From positions 69,881 to 133,880 of the forward strand of contig DCVQ01000025.1 in the NCBI GenBank assembly GCA_002328745.1: a stretch of DNA of 64,000 bases. Reading direction: 5' to 3'. A program made the position numbers and the translations under genes. The notes under the pieces were generated by a model. The model worked only from the letters and a program-made list of their open reading frames with translations, did not search any database and was not told the DNA's origin. Source of the DNA: Actinobacteria bacterium UBA2184. Lineage in GTDB: Bacteria > Actinomycetota > Coriobacteriia > Anaerosomatales > Anaerosomataceae. Below are positions 8,596 through 16,948 of the stretch, in pieces (the first letter of the stretch is position 1; each line of letters begins with the position of its first letter).

Positions 8596-9528
8596 ATGGC
8601 GGGTCACGGGGAGTCGAAGGTCGCGGTCATCGCCGCTGTGGTGGCGAACCTCATCATCGCGATCATCAAGTTCATCGCCGCGGCGATCACCGGCTCCTCG
8701 GCCATGATCTCCGAAGGCATCCACTCTCTCGTCGACACCGGCAACGGCGGACTGCTCCTGCACGGCATGAGCAGGGCGAAGCGCCCGGCGGACGAGGGTC
8801 ACCCGTTCGGACACGGCAAGTCCCTGTACTTCTGGAGCCTCGTGGTGGCCGTGTCCATCTTCGGCATCGGCGGCGGGATGTCGCTCTACGAAGGCCTCTC
8901 GCACATCCGCCATGTGGCTCCCGGCGCTGAGCTCTCCGACCCCACCGTCAACTACATCGTGCTCGCCCTCGCGTTCGTCGTGGAGGGCTTCTCGTTCTCC
9001 GTGGCGATCAGGCAGTTCTGGCAGGCTAAGGGCGAGAAGAGCGCGGTGCGGTTCATCCGCGACTCGAAGGACCCGAGCCTGTACACGGTCGTCCTCGAGG
9101 ACAGCGCAGCCATGCTCGGCCTCATCTTCGCCTTCCTCGGCGTCTGGCTCGGTCACCTCTTCGGGAACCCGTACCTCGACGGCGCCGCATCGATCGCGAT
9201 CGGCCTGCTGCTGATGAGCGTGGCGTTCGTGCTCGCCGCCGAGACCAAGGGCCTGCTGCTCGGCGAGGGGGTCGATGCAGAGACCCTCGCGGAGATCCGC
9301 CGCATCGTCGAGGCGGACGAAGCCGTCGACGAGGCAGGCGATATCCTCACGATGTACGTGGGACCGCACGAGCTGGTCGTCAATCTCGGCGTCCGGTTTG
9401 CGCGAGGGACGAGCCTTGACTCCATGCACGCGGCGATCGGCCGGATCGAGGCCGTGCTCGAAGGCACGTACCCTCAGCACCTTCACGTCTACATCGAGGC
9501 CCAATCACTACCGGGCGTCGTAGCGTAG
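8596..9528 (+). CDS. Cation diffusion facilitator (CDF) transporter
   Basis: A 310-residue protein with six predicted transmembrane helices and the CDF signature in helix 2 (SEGIHSLVDTGNG), then HPFGHGKSLYFWSL. A cytoplasmic domain follows with HLHVYIEAQ near the end. CDF proteins export divalent metals (Zn, Mn, Fe, Co) by proton antiport. The HxxxD pair in helix 2 is the usual metal site. I start at ATG 8596, 10 bp after the glycosyltransferase stop, behind GAGAGGA. Confidence 0.92.
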   Translation: MAGHGESKVAVIAAVVANLIIAIIKFIAAAITGSSAMISEGIHSLVDTGNGGLLLHGMSRAKRPADEGHPFGHGKSLYFWSLVVAVSIFGIGGGMSLYEGLSHIRHVAPGAELSDPTVNYIVLALAFVVEGFSFSVAIRQFWQAKGEKSAVRFIRDSKDPSLYTVVLEDSAAMLGLIFAFLGVWLGHLFGNPYLDGAASIAIGLLLMSVAFVLAAETKGLLLGEGVDAETLAEIRRIVEADEAVDEAGDILTMYVGPHELVVNLGVRFARGTSLDSMHAAIGRIEAVLEGTYPQHLHVYIEAQSLPGVVA

Positions 9529-9542
9529 GGGCGCTCCCGCCC

Positions 9543-10265
9543 TCACGTGCCGTCGCGGTGCTCTCCGCTCACGAGCCGGACTACCATGTCGTCGGCCACC
9601 TGCCGGATGAGCACCACCTCGGGATCGATGTCGAGCGCCGCCTCCAGGAACTCGCGGAGCTGCCCGCCCTCACGGTAGCTCGCCCAGCGCAGACGGCGCG
9701 CGAGGCGCTCCCACGGGCTGTGGCGATTGCGCAGCCAGAACCACACGAGCACGAGTCCGATCGCCCCCACCGGCAACGTCGCGAACCAGGACTCGCGCGG
9801 GAATGCCAGCAGCGCGGTGCCCACGAGCGCCAGTGCGGTGAACAGCCACACGAGCGGCGTCGGCTGATTCATCACGAGGAACATGAGCTTCGGCGCTTCG
9901 ATCACGTCGCCCTTCGGCTCGAATGCGAGTTCGGCCCGGCGCAGCATGATGTAGACGGCGACGGTGCCGCGACGCTGCCGCATGTCCCAGAGCGTGACCA
10001 GCACGAACACCGTGCCCGCGATGCCCAGCGCGGCCCGCGCGAGCGCGGGCTGGCCTGCAGGGAGGGCGGCCACCGCCGCAACGCCGACGAGCGCGGCCGA
10101 GACGAAATAGAGAGGCGGCAAGGCGAGCGCGGGCTCGGCGAGACGCGCGTGCGCCACCCCGTCGACGTCGGTCGACAGGAGGTAGCCCCAGCCAACGGGG
10201 TCTCGTACGGAAGCGAGCACCGCGACCCCCGCCGCGGCGAGCAGTGCGAGCACAGGGATGAGCAT
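9543..10265 (-). CDS. Four-helix integral membrane protein of unknown function
   Basis: A 240-residue protein with about four transmembrane segments in the first 190 residues, arranged in two pairs separated by a basic loop (RQRRGTVAVYIMLRRAE), and a soluble C-terminal tail of about 60 residues that includes a DIDPEVVLIRQVADDMVVRL helix. I prefer ATG at 10265, which has GAGGG at good distance, over the GTG at 10274. I do not recognise the family. It converges on the CDF gene and is divergent from the multihaem cytochrome. Confidence 0.75.
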   Translation of the reverse strand: MLIPVLALLAAAGVAVLASVRDPVGWGYLLSTDVDGVAHARLAEPALALPPLYFVSAALVGVAAVAALPAGQPALARAALGIAGTVFVLVTLWDMRQRRGTVAVYIMLRRAELAFEPKGDVIEAPKLMFLVMNQPTPLVWLFTALALVGTALLAFPRESWFATLPVGAIGLVLVWFWLRNRHSPWERLARRLRWASYREGGQLREFLEAALDIDPEVVLIRQVADDMVVRLVSGEHRDGT

Positions 10266-10390
10266 GCCGGCCACCCTCGTGAGCGTGCGTTTCGCACAGT
10301 GTACGCTTACTGCGGCGATTGACCACCCGGAAGCGGGTCGTCTTCAGGTACACTTTCGGTGAAGTCTCCGGCGTTGAGGATGGTGGCGTA

Positions 10391-11560
10391 GTGGTTTCCC
10401 GACTCAAGAGCCTCTTCGAGGATCCCACGAAGCGGCCCCGGCTGATCGTGTGGATCGGCGTCGCGGTCATCGGACTCGCAGTGCTCTCCGCGGTCGGCGT
10501 GATCGGGACCTCCACCAACTGGTTCTGCACCGAGCCGTGCCACGTGGTCCATTACGACAACACTCTCGCGTTCAATGCGGGCACGCACGTCAAGCTCTCC
10601 TGCGTGACCTGCCACGAACCGGTGAACGGCTCGCCGTTGACCTTCATCCTGATGAAGCTCGAGGTCGCGCCCGACCTGATCCCGACCATCGCCGGCACGT
10701 TCCACCTGCCGATGAACGAGGGCAGCTACCTGGCCCTCGAGATGGAGGACGAGTACTGCACCCAGTGCCACAACCTCGACAACCGCGTGGTGAACCCCTC
10801 GAAGGGCATCATCATCGATCACGAAGCGCACACGAAGAAGGACGTCACCTGCACGTCGTGCCACAACCGCGTCGCCCACCCCGAGGAGAGCGTGACGTAC
10901 GTGCTCGAGGGCGACGAGAAGCACGAGAACTGGCTGACGATGGACGCGTGCTTCCGCTGCCACGGCCTCGAGGCGGACGCGGCAGCACCTGGCGCGTGCG
11001 AAGCGTGCCATCCCGCCAGCTTCGATCTGGTACCCGCGAGCCACGACGCCGAGAACTGGTACAACGATTTCGGCGACAGCGGCGGTCACGCGGCCGCGTA
11101 CACGGAGGAAGCATCCCGCGTGGTCCAGGCGGTTGCCTGGGCGGACGGCCTCGAGGAGGTCGAACACCGCGCTGCTCCCGAGATGCCGTACGAGCAGGAG
11201 ATCAACACCTGTTACACGTGTCACTCCAAGGCCTTCTGCACCGATTGCCATGGTGTCGAGATGCCGCACCCCGCCGAGTTCGTGACCGACCACGGCGAGG
11301 CCGGGCTCTCGAACCCCGACGCTTGCGCGACCTGCCACGCGCGCAGCGAGGCGGAGGCAGCGAGCGGCGAGTTCTGTAACGCCTGCCACCACCCGCAGGG
11401 CGCACCCGACCGGCCGTGGCTCACGCAGCACGACGATATCGTCCGAACCACAGGCGCGAGTCCGTGCTTCGACTGCCACAATCCGACGTACTGCTCGGCG
11501 TGCCATGTTGGCGGGCCGGAAGCGGCTGAGCGTTACCTGAAGGAGAACGCCGGCGACTAG
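10391..11560 (+). CDS. Membrane-anchored multihaem c-type cytochrome (12 possible haem sites)
   Basis: A 389-residue protein: one N-terminal transmembrane anchor (about residues 18-40), as in NapC/NirT/NrfH quinol dehydrogenases, then an external domain with eleven CXXCH motifs (CVTCH, CTQCH, CTSCH, CFRCH, CEACH, CYTCH, CTDCH, CATCH, CNACH, CFDCH, CSACH). The first site, C46-TEP-C50-H51, has three residues between the cysteines, a CX3CH form. NapC/NrfH-type proteins move electrons from menaquinol to external reductases. The frame is open from 10319, but GTG at 10391 has GAGGA 10 bases upstream. No oxidoreductase partner gene lies beside it. A strong terminator follows. Confidence 0.9.
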   Translation: MVSRLKSLFEDPTKRPRLIVWIGVAVIGLAVLSAVGVIGTSTNWFCTEPCHVVHYDNTLAFNAGTHVKLSCVTCHEPVNGSPLTFILMKLEVAPDLIPTIAGTFHLPMNEGSYLALEMEDEYCTQCHNLDNRVVNPSKGIIIDHEAHTKKDVTCTSCHNRVAHPEESVTYVLEGDEKHENWLTMDACFRCHGLEADAAAPGACEACHPASFDLVPASHDAENWYNDFGDSGGHAAAYTEEASRVVQAVAWADGLEEVEHRAAPEMPYEQEINTCYTCHSKAFCTDCHGVEMPHPAEFVTDHGEAGLSNPDACATCHARSEAEAASGEFCNACHHPQGAPDRPWLTQHDDIVRTTGASPCFDCHNPTYCSACHVGGPEAAERYLKENAGD

Positions 11561-11602
11561 TAGCGCTTTCCGCTCGAAGGCCGAGCGAACGAACGAAAGA
11601 GG

Positions 11603-11637
11603 AGGACCCCCGCCCGGTTTGCCCGGACGGGGGTCCT
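11603..11637 (+). terminator. Strong hairpin terminator after the multihaem cytochrome
   Basis: AGGACCCCCG (11603-11612) pairs with CGGGGGTCCT (11628-11637), and CCGG/CCGG extends the stem inward. TTGTTGTG follows. It ends the cytochrome transcript. Confidence 0.85.
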
Positions 11638-11726
11638 TGTTGTGACTCGCTATCAGGCCCTCGCATGCGAGGCACCCGGGATCGTTAATGGGCCCCGGAA
11701 GCTTCTCCCGGGACCCATTCGGTTGC

Positions 11727-11801
11727 TGGTGGGCGATGAGGGATTTGAACCCCCGACTTCCTCCTTGTAAGGGAGGCACTCTCCCGCTGAGTTAATCGCC
11801 C
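11727..11801 (-). tRNA. tRNA-Val (anticodon TAC), CCA encoded
   Basis: On the minus strand GGGCGAT pairs with ATCGCCC in the acceptor stem. The anticodon arm is CCTCC-CTTACAA-GGAGG, giving anticodon TAC. The T loop is TTCAAAT and the 3' CCA is encoded. All arms have normal lengths. Confidence 0.95.
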
Positions 11802-11861
11802 GATTTGTGGTGCGGCCTGCCGCGCCATGATACTGCACCGCCCCGCGCACGCAAGCGGCCC

Positions 11862-12308
11862 TCAGCGCGCAAGGTACTCCGCAAGCGCGCGAAAGCCGCC
11901 CTGCATCACCTCGGAATGGCGCTTCCTGATGTTCAGCAGCGGCCCGATCACGGTGCCGATGCCGCGCGTGCGCACCTGCCAGTGGTACGACAGGCGCGTC
12001 CGACCCTCGCCCACAGGCTCCAGCGAGATGTCCCCGTATCCCACGAGCGGCCCCTCGAAGTACTCCGAGCGCATGAAGCGGCCGGGGTCCACCTCAGTGA
12101 GCCGCCACTTGAAGCGCGCCGTGCCGCGGTTGCGCACCGTGCTGCTGCACACGGCGCCCACCTCGCCGAACGGGATGTCGCCGATCGGCTCGGCGGTCAC
12201 CTGCGTCCACCAGTGCGTGATGCCCGCCCACTCATCGACCAGCGCCCGGTAGACCCGCTCGGGCGGGGCGTCGATGATCGCCTCGTCGAGCACATCATAG
12301 GTGGGCAT
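11862..12308 (-). CDS. SRPBCC/START-like ligand-binding protein
   Basis: A 148-residue protein with the Bet v1-like pattern: opening DEAIIDAPPERVYRALVD, a long series of beta strands (RFKWRLTEVDPGRFMRSEYF), and a C-terminal helix (SEVMQGGFRALAEYL). Such proteins bind lipids or polyketides or act as cyclase-like helpers. The start is the ATG at 12308; the upstream frame is Arg-rich and lacks the domain. It sits just downstream of the hydrogenase operon on the same strand, but a 110-bp gap separates them and a functional link is not shown. Confidence 0.82.
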   Translation of the reverse strand: MPTYDVLDEAIIDAPPERVYRALVDEWAGITHWWTQVTAEPIGDIPFGEVGAVCSSTVRNRGTARFKWRLTEVDPGRFMRSEYFEGPLVGYGDISLEPVGEGRTRLSYHWQVRTRGIGTVIGPLLNIRKRHSEVMQGGFRALAEYLAR

Positions 12309-12419
12309 ACGACTCCGATCGGTGGGACGCGCTAGCGGTCTTGCCCTCATGTAACGCCGGACGCGCGCACGGCGCAAGCGGGCCAGCCCGTTGGCGCACG
12401 TGACGCGCGCTACCGCGCC

Positions 12420-12872
12420 TCACCCGCCGAAGAACCCCACCGCCGCCACGACGTACTCGCGGAAGCGCGCCTCAAGCGCCGACGACAGCCCCATGCCGCT
12501 GCTCACGTCGGCCGGCTCGATGCCGAGGACGGTGATCGGCGGCAGCGGCCGGCCGAGCGCACGGGCAAGCTCGAGCACCTTGGCGAGGTCGTCCTCGTGG
12601 GTGCTGAGGCCCGCGAGATCCTTGCGCGTGCGCGCATGCTCGAGCGTGAACAGCTGGTGCTCCCCCGGCTCGCGCCCCATGCGGGCCGCGTCCACCACGA
12701 GCACCCGCTCGATCCCCTCGCCCAGGTAGTGCAGCAGATCGAGCAGGTTGCCGCCGAGGTCGATGGCCGTGAAGCCCTTGTCCAACCCCTCGGCGGCGAT
12801 GGCCTCGGCCACACGCAGCCCGATCGAGTCGTCCGTGGCTGCGTACGTGCCGATGCCGACGAGGTAGCGCAC
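12420..12872 (-). CDS. Hydrogenase maturation protease (HycI/HyaD family)
   Basis: A 150-residue endopeptidase. It begins VRYLVGIGTYAATDDSIGL, a variant of the GxGNxxxxDDGxG motif whose acidic residue binds the nickel of the unprocessed large subunit. A later DLGGNLLDLLHYL and VLVVDAARMG match the M52 fold. The protease removes the C-terminal tail of the NiFe large subunit after metal insertion. It starts with GTG at 12872, two bases after the large-subunit stop, and is the last gene of the operon. Confidence 0.88.
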   Translation of the reverse strand: MRYLVGIGTYAATDDSIGLRVAEAIAAEGLDKGFTAIDLGGNLLDLLHYLGEGIERVLVVDAARMGREPGEHQLFTLEHARTRKDLAGLSTHEDDLAKVLELARALGRPLPPITVLGIEPADVSSGMGLSSALEARFREYVVAAVGFFGG

Positions 12873-12874
12873 CG

Positions 12875-14194
12875 CTAGCGCACGAACTCGACGTCGACGT
12901 AGTGCGTCGAGCAGGAGATGCACGGGTCGTACGCGCGCACGAGCATCTCGAACCGCAAGCGCATGTCGTCCTCGGAGATCCCCTCGGCCAGAAGTCGCGG
13001 CAGCAACGCGTCGAAATCGCGCTGGATGTTGCCGTGGTTCTGGTTGGTGGGGATGATGCAGTTCGCGCGGACGCACATGCCCTCGGCATCGTATTCGTAC
13101 TCGTGGAAAAGGATGCCCCGCGGCACCTCCACTGCGGAGGCCCCGCTCGCGAAGCGCGTGGGCTGCACGATGCCCTCGTCGGCGATGCCGGACTCGATGA
13201 GCTCGTCGAGCAGACGCAGCCCCTCGTACGCCGAGTGCACGACCTCCACGACCTGCGCGACGGTGTTCATGTACGGGTTGGTGCACACGGGCTCGAGACC
13301 GAGCCGCTCGGCCGCCGCCTTGGCCTCGGGACGCAGCATCTCGTAGTTGACGTTGAAGCGCGCGAGCGCGCCGGCAGCGTAGCTGTCGAGGCGGTTCTTC
13401 GTGAACTTGGCCGTCGACTGTGCCGTCATGTACTCGTTCGTGAACGTGCGGTAGTCGTCCACGGCGTAGCGCGCGCGGTCGCCGTCGGCGAGCACCGTCT
13501 CCACGGCCTCGCCGTCGTACAGCCCGTACTCGGATGCCGAGGAGACCGCCATGTACTCGGTGGGCCGATCGAACGCCGGGATCTTGGGCGCAAGCGCCGC
13601 GATGGTGTCGAGCGTGGCCTCGAGGTCGGGAACCGCCGCAAGTATCTTCTCGCGCAGCGCCTCGAGTTCCTTAACGGTCGGGAGCTTGGCGAAACCGCCC
13701 GGGATGACCGTGGTGGGGTGCGTGGTGCGGCCGCCGATGGCCGAGCCCCACTCGTGCGCGAGCCGCTTCAGTCGCAGCGCGCGCGCCACCACCTCGCCGT
13801 GCGTCTCGATGAGCGGGAAGACCGACGGCGCACCGAGCAGGTCGGGGGCGACGAGCACGTAGACGTGCAGCACGTGGCTGTCGAAGTTCTCGGCGTGCTT
13901 GAGGAGCGAGCGGAGCTTCTTCGTCTGCTCGGTCACCTCGATGCCGAGCGCGGCCTCGGTCGCCTTCACCGAGGCGAGCGTGTGGCCCACGGCGCAGATG
14001 CCGCAGATGCGGCTCGTGATGCGGGCCACCTCGGAGTAGTGCCGGCCGCGCACCATCGCTTCGAAGAACCGCGGCGCCTCGGGAACCTGCCACTCGCACT
14101 GCTCCACGGTGCCGTCGGTCACGTTGACCACGATGTTGCCGTGCCCCTCCACCCGCGTGAGGTGGTGCACGTTGATGTTGACGTCATGCAGCAT
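12875..14194 (-). CDS. hydA: NiFe hydrogenase large (alpha) subunit, group 3b-like
   Basis: A 439-residue catalytic subunit. The nickel ligands are in RICGICAVGH near the N terminus and DPCISCSTH at the C terminus, so all four cysteines are present. A short tail (YVDVEFVR) follows the last His, the part normally removed by the adjacent protease. The start is ATG at 14194, giving MLHDVNINVHHLTRVEGHG. Gene order beta-gamma-delta-alpha is that of Pyrococcus hydBGDA, a soluble NAD(P)-linked bidirectional hydrogenase (sulfhydrogenase). Likely role: H2 oxidation or production coupled to NADP(H) in the cytoplasm. Confidence 0.93.
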   Translation of the reverse strand: MLHDVNINVHHLTRVEGHGNIVVNVTDGTVEQCEWQVPEAPRFFEAMVRGRHYSEVARITSRICGICAVGHTLASVKATEAALGIEVTEQTKKLRSLLKHAENFDSHVLHVYVLVAPDLLGAPSVFPLIETHGEVVARALRLKRLAHEWGSAIGGRTTHPTTVIPGGFAKLPTVKELEALREKILAAVPDLEATLDTIAALAPKIPAFDRPTEYMAVSSASEYGLYDGEAVETVLADGDRARYAVDDYRTFTNEYMTAQSTAKFTKNRLDSYAAGALARFNVNYEMLRPEAKAAAERLGLEPVCTNPYMNTVAQVVEVVHSAYEGLRLLDELIESGIADEGIVQPTRFASGASAVEVPRGILFHEYEYDAEGMCVRANCIIPTNQNHGNIQRDFDALLPRLLAEGISEDDMRLRFEMLVRAYDPCISCSTHYVDVEFVR

Positions 14195-14202
14195 GAGGCG
14201 AC

Positions 14203-14946
14203 TCAGCTCCTCAGATTCGCGGTGAACATGCGGGACTTCCCGACCGCGCGCTTCTGGCTGAAGCCGGCCCGCTCCATCAGTACCTTCTCGAGCGCCGTGA
14301 GGTTCGCGTCGTCCACGAAGCCGCGGCACGCCTCGCACGGGATGCCGTCGGCCGGGCACGGCGCGCCACACCCGGCACGGGCCACCTGGCCCATGCAGTG
14401 GTCGCCCTCGTCGTACCGGCAGACCGTCTCGCGGCGCTTGCACTCCACGCACACCGGGTACGGCGGGGTCACGTGCTCGGTGCCGTGCAGCAGGTTGGAG
14501 AGCACGAGCAGCAGCTCGTCCTTGCTTATCGGGCAGCCGGGTACCTCGTAGTCGACCTTGATCGCCGCCGAGATGGGCCGCGCCGTGCCGCTCTCGAGAT
14601 GCGGCATCGTGGCGTGCTCGCCGTACACATACTCGGCGAAGTCGTCCTGGTGGTTCTTGAGCGCGTTGATGCCGCCGGTGCATGCGCAAGCGCCGTACGC
14701 GATGACCACCCGTGCGCGGTGACGGATGTCCTGCAGGCGCGCGCGGTCGGCCTCACGCGTGAAACTGCCCTCGACGAGCGCGATGTCGATGCGCCCCCCG
14801 GTGGTCTCGGTCATCGCCTCGCGGAACTCGACGACGTCCACGTGCTTCAGGAGCTCGAGCGTGGCGGCGTCACCGTAGTTGGTGAACTCGATCTGACAGC
14901 CTTCGCAGCTGGCGAAGTCGAAGAACGCGAGCGTGGGCTTGGCCAT
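14203..14946 (-). CDS. hydD: NiFe hydrogenase small (delta) subunit
   Basis: A 247-residue Fe-S subunit with the proximal-cluster motif FASCEGCQIEF, GACACTGG and VPGCP. A Cys-rich C-terminal half (CVECKRRETVC, GCGAPCP, CEAC) should hold two more clusters. There is no Tat signal, as expected for a soluble group 3 enzyme. It passes electrons from the NiFe site of HydA to the flavin subunit HydG. It is separated by 8 bp from hydA, and hydG ends immediately upstream. Confidence 0.93.
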   Translation of the reverse strand: MAKPTLAFFDFASCEGCQIEFTNYGDAATLELLKHVDVVEFREAMTETTGGRIDIALVEGSFTREADRARLQDIRHRARVVIAYGACACTGGINALKNHQDDFAEYVYGEHATMPHLESGTARPISAAIKVDYEVPGCPISKDELLLVLSNLLHGTEHVTPPYPVCVECKRRETVCRYDEGDHCMGQVARAGCGAPCPADGIPCEACRGFVDDANLTALEKVLMERAGFSQKRAVGKSRMFTANLRS

Positions 14947-15783
14947 CTATATCGCCTCCTCGAGTTCCTGGATCTCCGAGAAGGTGAAGACCGGCCCGTC
15001 GATACAGCAGTACTTGTCGTTGATCTGGCAGTGCCCGCACTTGCCGACCCCGCACTTCATGCGGCGCTCCAGGTCCACGAAGATGTTCTCGCGAACGATG
15101 CCCAGCCGATCGAGCTCCTTTATCACGAACTCGAACATGATCGGCGGCCCGCAGATGACCACACGCGTCTCGGGCAACAGCTGGACCTTCTTGAAGAGCG
15201 TGGTGATGACGCCCACGTTGCCCGTCCACGAGGCATCGGCGCGGTCGACCGTCTCGAAATACTCGACGTCTCCCGAGGCGCGCCAGTGGAGGCGGTCCTC
15301 GGTGAACAGCAACTGCAGCGGATCGCGCGCGCCGTAGAAGAGCAGGAAGCGCCCGAACTCATCGCGCCGGTCCTCGATGTACTGGATAAGGCTGCGGGTG
15401 GGGCACAGCCCGATGCCGCCCGCGACGATGAGGACGTCGTGACCCTTGAGCGAGTCGAGGTCGAACCCGTGGCCGAGCGGGCCTCGGATCCACAGCGAGT
15501 CGCCGACCTCCTTCTCGTTGATCGCGGTCGATACGCGGCCGACCGTGCGGACCACGATGTCGAACGTGCCCGTGCGCGTGGGCGAGCTCGCAAGCCCGAT
15601 GGGAATCTCACCGTAGCCCATCACGCCGACCTCGAGGATCTGCCCCGGGGCGAACTCGAGCGGGGCGCCGTCGGCGAGCTGCAGCGTGAAGTGCTTCTCG
15701 CTCGCGGTGGGCCGGTGGGTGTGGAGGATCCTCGCCTCGCGCGGCAGGAAGAGGTTGTCGTGCCCGTGGTGCTCGCAGCTCAT
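14947..15783 (-). CDS. hydG: Hydrogenase gamma subunit, FAD/NAD(P)-binding flavoprotein
   Basis: A 278-residue protein of the ferredoxin-NADP reductase type. The FAD-binding beta barrel comes first (EIPIGLASSP, GPLGHGF), then the NAD(P) domain (VLIVAGGIGLCPTRSLI, VVICGPPIMFEFV), and a C-terminal [2Fe-2S] loop CGVGKCGHCQINDKYC. It exchanges electrons between NAD(P)H and the Fe-S chain of the hydrogenase. The ATG at 15783 overlaps the hydB stop by 4 bases (ATGA); the open frame extends further upstream but belongs to a shadow. Confidence 0.93.
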   Translation of the reverse strand: MSCEHHGHDNLFLPREARILHTHRPTASEKHFTLQLADGAPLEFAPGQILEVGVMGYGEIPIGLASSPTRTGTFDIVVRTVGRVSTAINEKEVGDSLWIRGPLGHGFDLDSLKGHDVLIVAGGIGLCPTRSLIQYIEDRRDEFGRFLLFYGARDPLQLLFTEDRLHWRASGDVEYFETVDRADASWTGNVGVITTLFKKVQLLPETRVVICGPPIMFEFVIKELDRLGIVRENIFVDLERRMKCGVGKCGHCQINDKYCCIDGPVFTFSEIQELEEAI

Positions 15784-16814
15784 GACGACACCTCCATGAT
15801 GTGCGTGATGACCCTGACGGGGTCGGCGATGTCGGCCGTGCATGCCTGGGAGCAGCGCCCACAGCCGGTGCATGCCGGGCCGCCGAGCTTCTCGTTGAGG
15901 TAGGCGGCCTTGCGCATGAAGCGGTGCCGGAACCGCGCGCTGTGATGCTCGCGGAAGTTCTCGGTGCCGCCTCCAGCCATCGTGACCGTGGCGAACTCGC
16001 GGGTGAGGCAGGCGTCCCAGTAGCGGGTACGCGTGCCCGACGCCTGATCGAGGTTCCAGGCGTCCCGCACGTCGAAGCAGTAGCACGTGGGGCAGACGGT
16101 GTTGCACGAGCCGCAACTGAAGCAGTCCTTCGCGAGCTCGTCCCACATCGCAACGTCGCCGAACGAATCCCGAACCTTCTCGGCGATCGCCTCGCTCGGA
16201 TAGTCCAAGCGCTCGGGGCACTGCTTCATCGCCGCGGCGTTGGCGAGCGCGGCAGCGCCGACCTCGGCATCGGTCGCCTCCCGGAAGCTTCCGTAGCCGA
16301 GCAGCGCCTCGCCCTTCGGTGTGCGTGTCTCGAACAGGTAGCCCCCGTTGACCTTCGTCAGGAAGGCGTCGTGGCCTTGCGGTTCCACCTCGGCGCCCAC
16401 CGAACTCCAGAACGCGCGCGGCGAGATCGACTGGATGCTGGACGCGACGATCGTGGTGGCCTCGCGCTGCGCCAGGTAGTTCCAGTCCTCGTTGCGCTCG
16501 CGAAACAGGAAATCGGTCATGTCGATGCCCTTGACGTCGTAGAAGTGGACGCCGAGCAGCACTGTCTCGACCGGATCGATGCACCCGCCGACGACACCGT
16601 CAGAGAACCTCACGAGGTCCTGAGACGGAGGGAAGAACACCTTCTTCGGCGGAAGGATGGTCACGTCGAAATCGAGACGCAACTCCTCCGCCGACTCGAG
16701 CTCTGCGTACACGAACTTCGTGCGTTTCGCGACCGGTCCGACCACTCGTCGCGCGCCGATCACCGCATCGACGAACAGCTCGAAGTCGCGCCCTTCGATG
16801 AAGAAGGCGCTCAT
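15780..16814 (-). CDS. hydB: Hydrogenase beta subunit, 2[4Fe-4S] protein
   Basis: A 344-residue protein of the HydB/AsrA type with two clusters near the C terminus: CFSCGSCNTVCPTCYCF and CTGCGRCSQAC. In Pyrococcus this subunit with HydG forms the NAD(P)- and sulfur-reactive half of the enzyme. The start at 16814 (MSAFFIEGRDFELF) has GGGGGA upstream. It is the first gene of hydBGDA plus protease. A short palindrome and an AT-rich box lie 45-75 bp upstream. Confidence 0.92.
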   Translation of the reverse strand: MSAFFIEGRDFELFVDAVIGARRVVGPVAKRTKFVYAELESAEELRLDFDVTILPPKKVFFPPSQDLVRFSDGVVGGCIDPVETVLLGVHFYDVKGIDMTDFLFRERNEDWNYLAQREATTIVASSIQSISPRAFWSSVGAEVEPQGHDAFLTKVNGGYLFETRTPKGEALLGYGSFREATDAEVGAAALANAAAMKQCPERLDYPSEAIAEKVRDSFGDVAMWDELAKDCFSCGSCNTVCPTCYCFDVRDAWNLDQASGTRTRYWDACLTREFATVTMAGGGTENFREHHSARFRHRFMRKAAYLNEKLGGPACTGCGRCSQACTADIADPVRVITHIMEVSS

Positions 16815-16855
16815 GCAGTCCCCCAGATTCCTGTCGCCTGCCACGCGATCCTTGC

Positions 16856-16886
16856 GAATATTACAGGAGTGTAGGCGCTTGCCTAC
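16856..16886 (-). promoter_or_regulatory. Putative hydB promoter with a short palindrome
   Basis: On the minus strand a palindrome GTAGGC-AAGC-GCCTAC (16871-16886) lies just upstream of TGTAATATT, a plausible -10 box (TAATAT near 16856-16861). The spacing puts the palindrome in the -35 area. This could be an operator for a hydrogenase regulator; no regulator is identified. Confidence 0.4.
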
Positions 16887-16948
16887 CACCGATTTCGCGA
16901 TGAGACGACGGCGTCCTGCAACTGCCGCTCCGCCGCCCGACAGCCGGT

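Noticed and set aside
7098..8597. A 499-codon minus-strand frame over the glycosyltransferase
   Set aside because: It covers a gene with clear GT4 motifs on the other strand and shows only low-complexity composition.
12390..12729. Plus-strand frames opposite the maturation protease
   Set aside because: The minus strand has the M52 motifs and a start two bases after the large-subunit stop.
14398..15903. A 501-codon plus-strand frame over the hydrogenase genes
   Set aside because: Mirror frame of GC-rich genes, rich in Arg, Ala and Asp; all hydrogenase motifs are on the minus strand.
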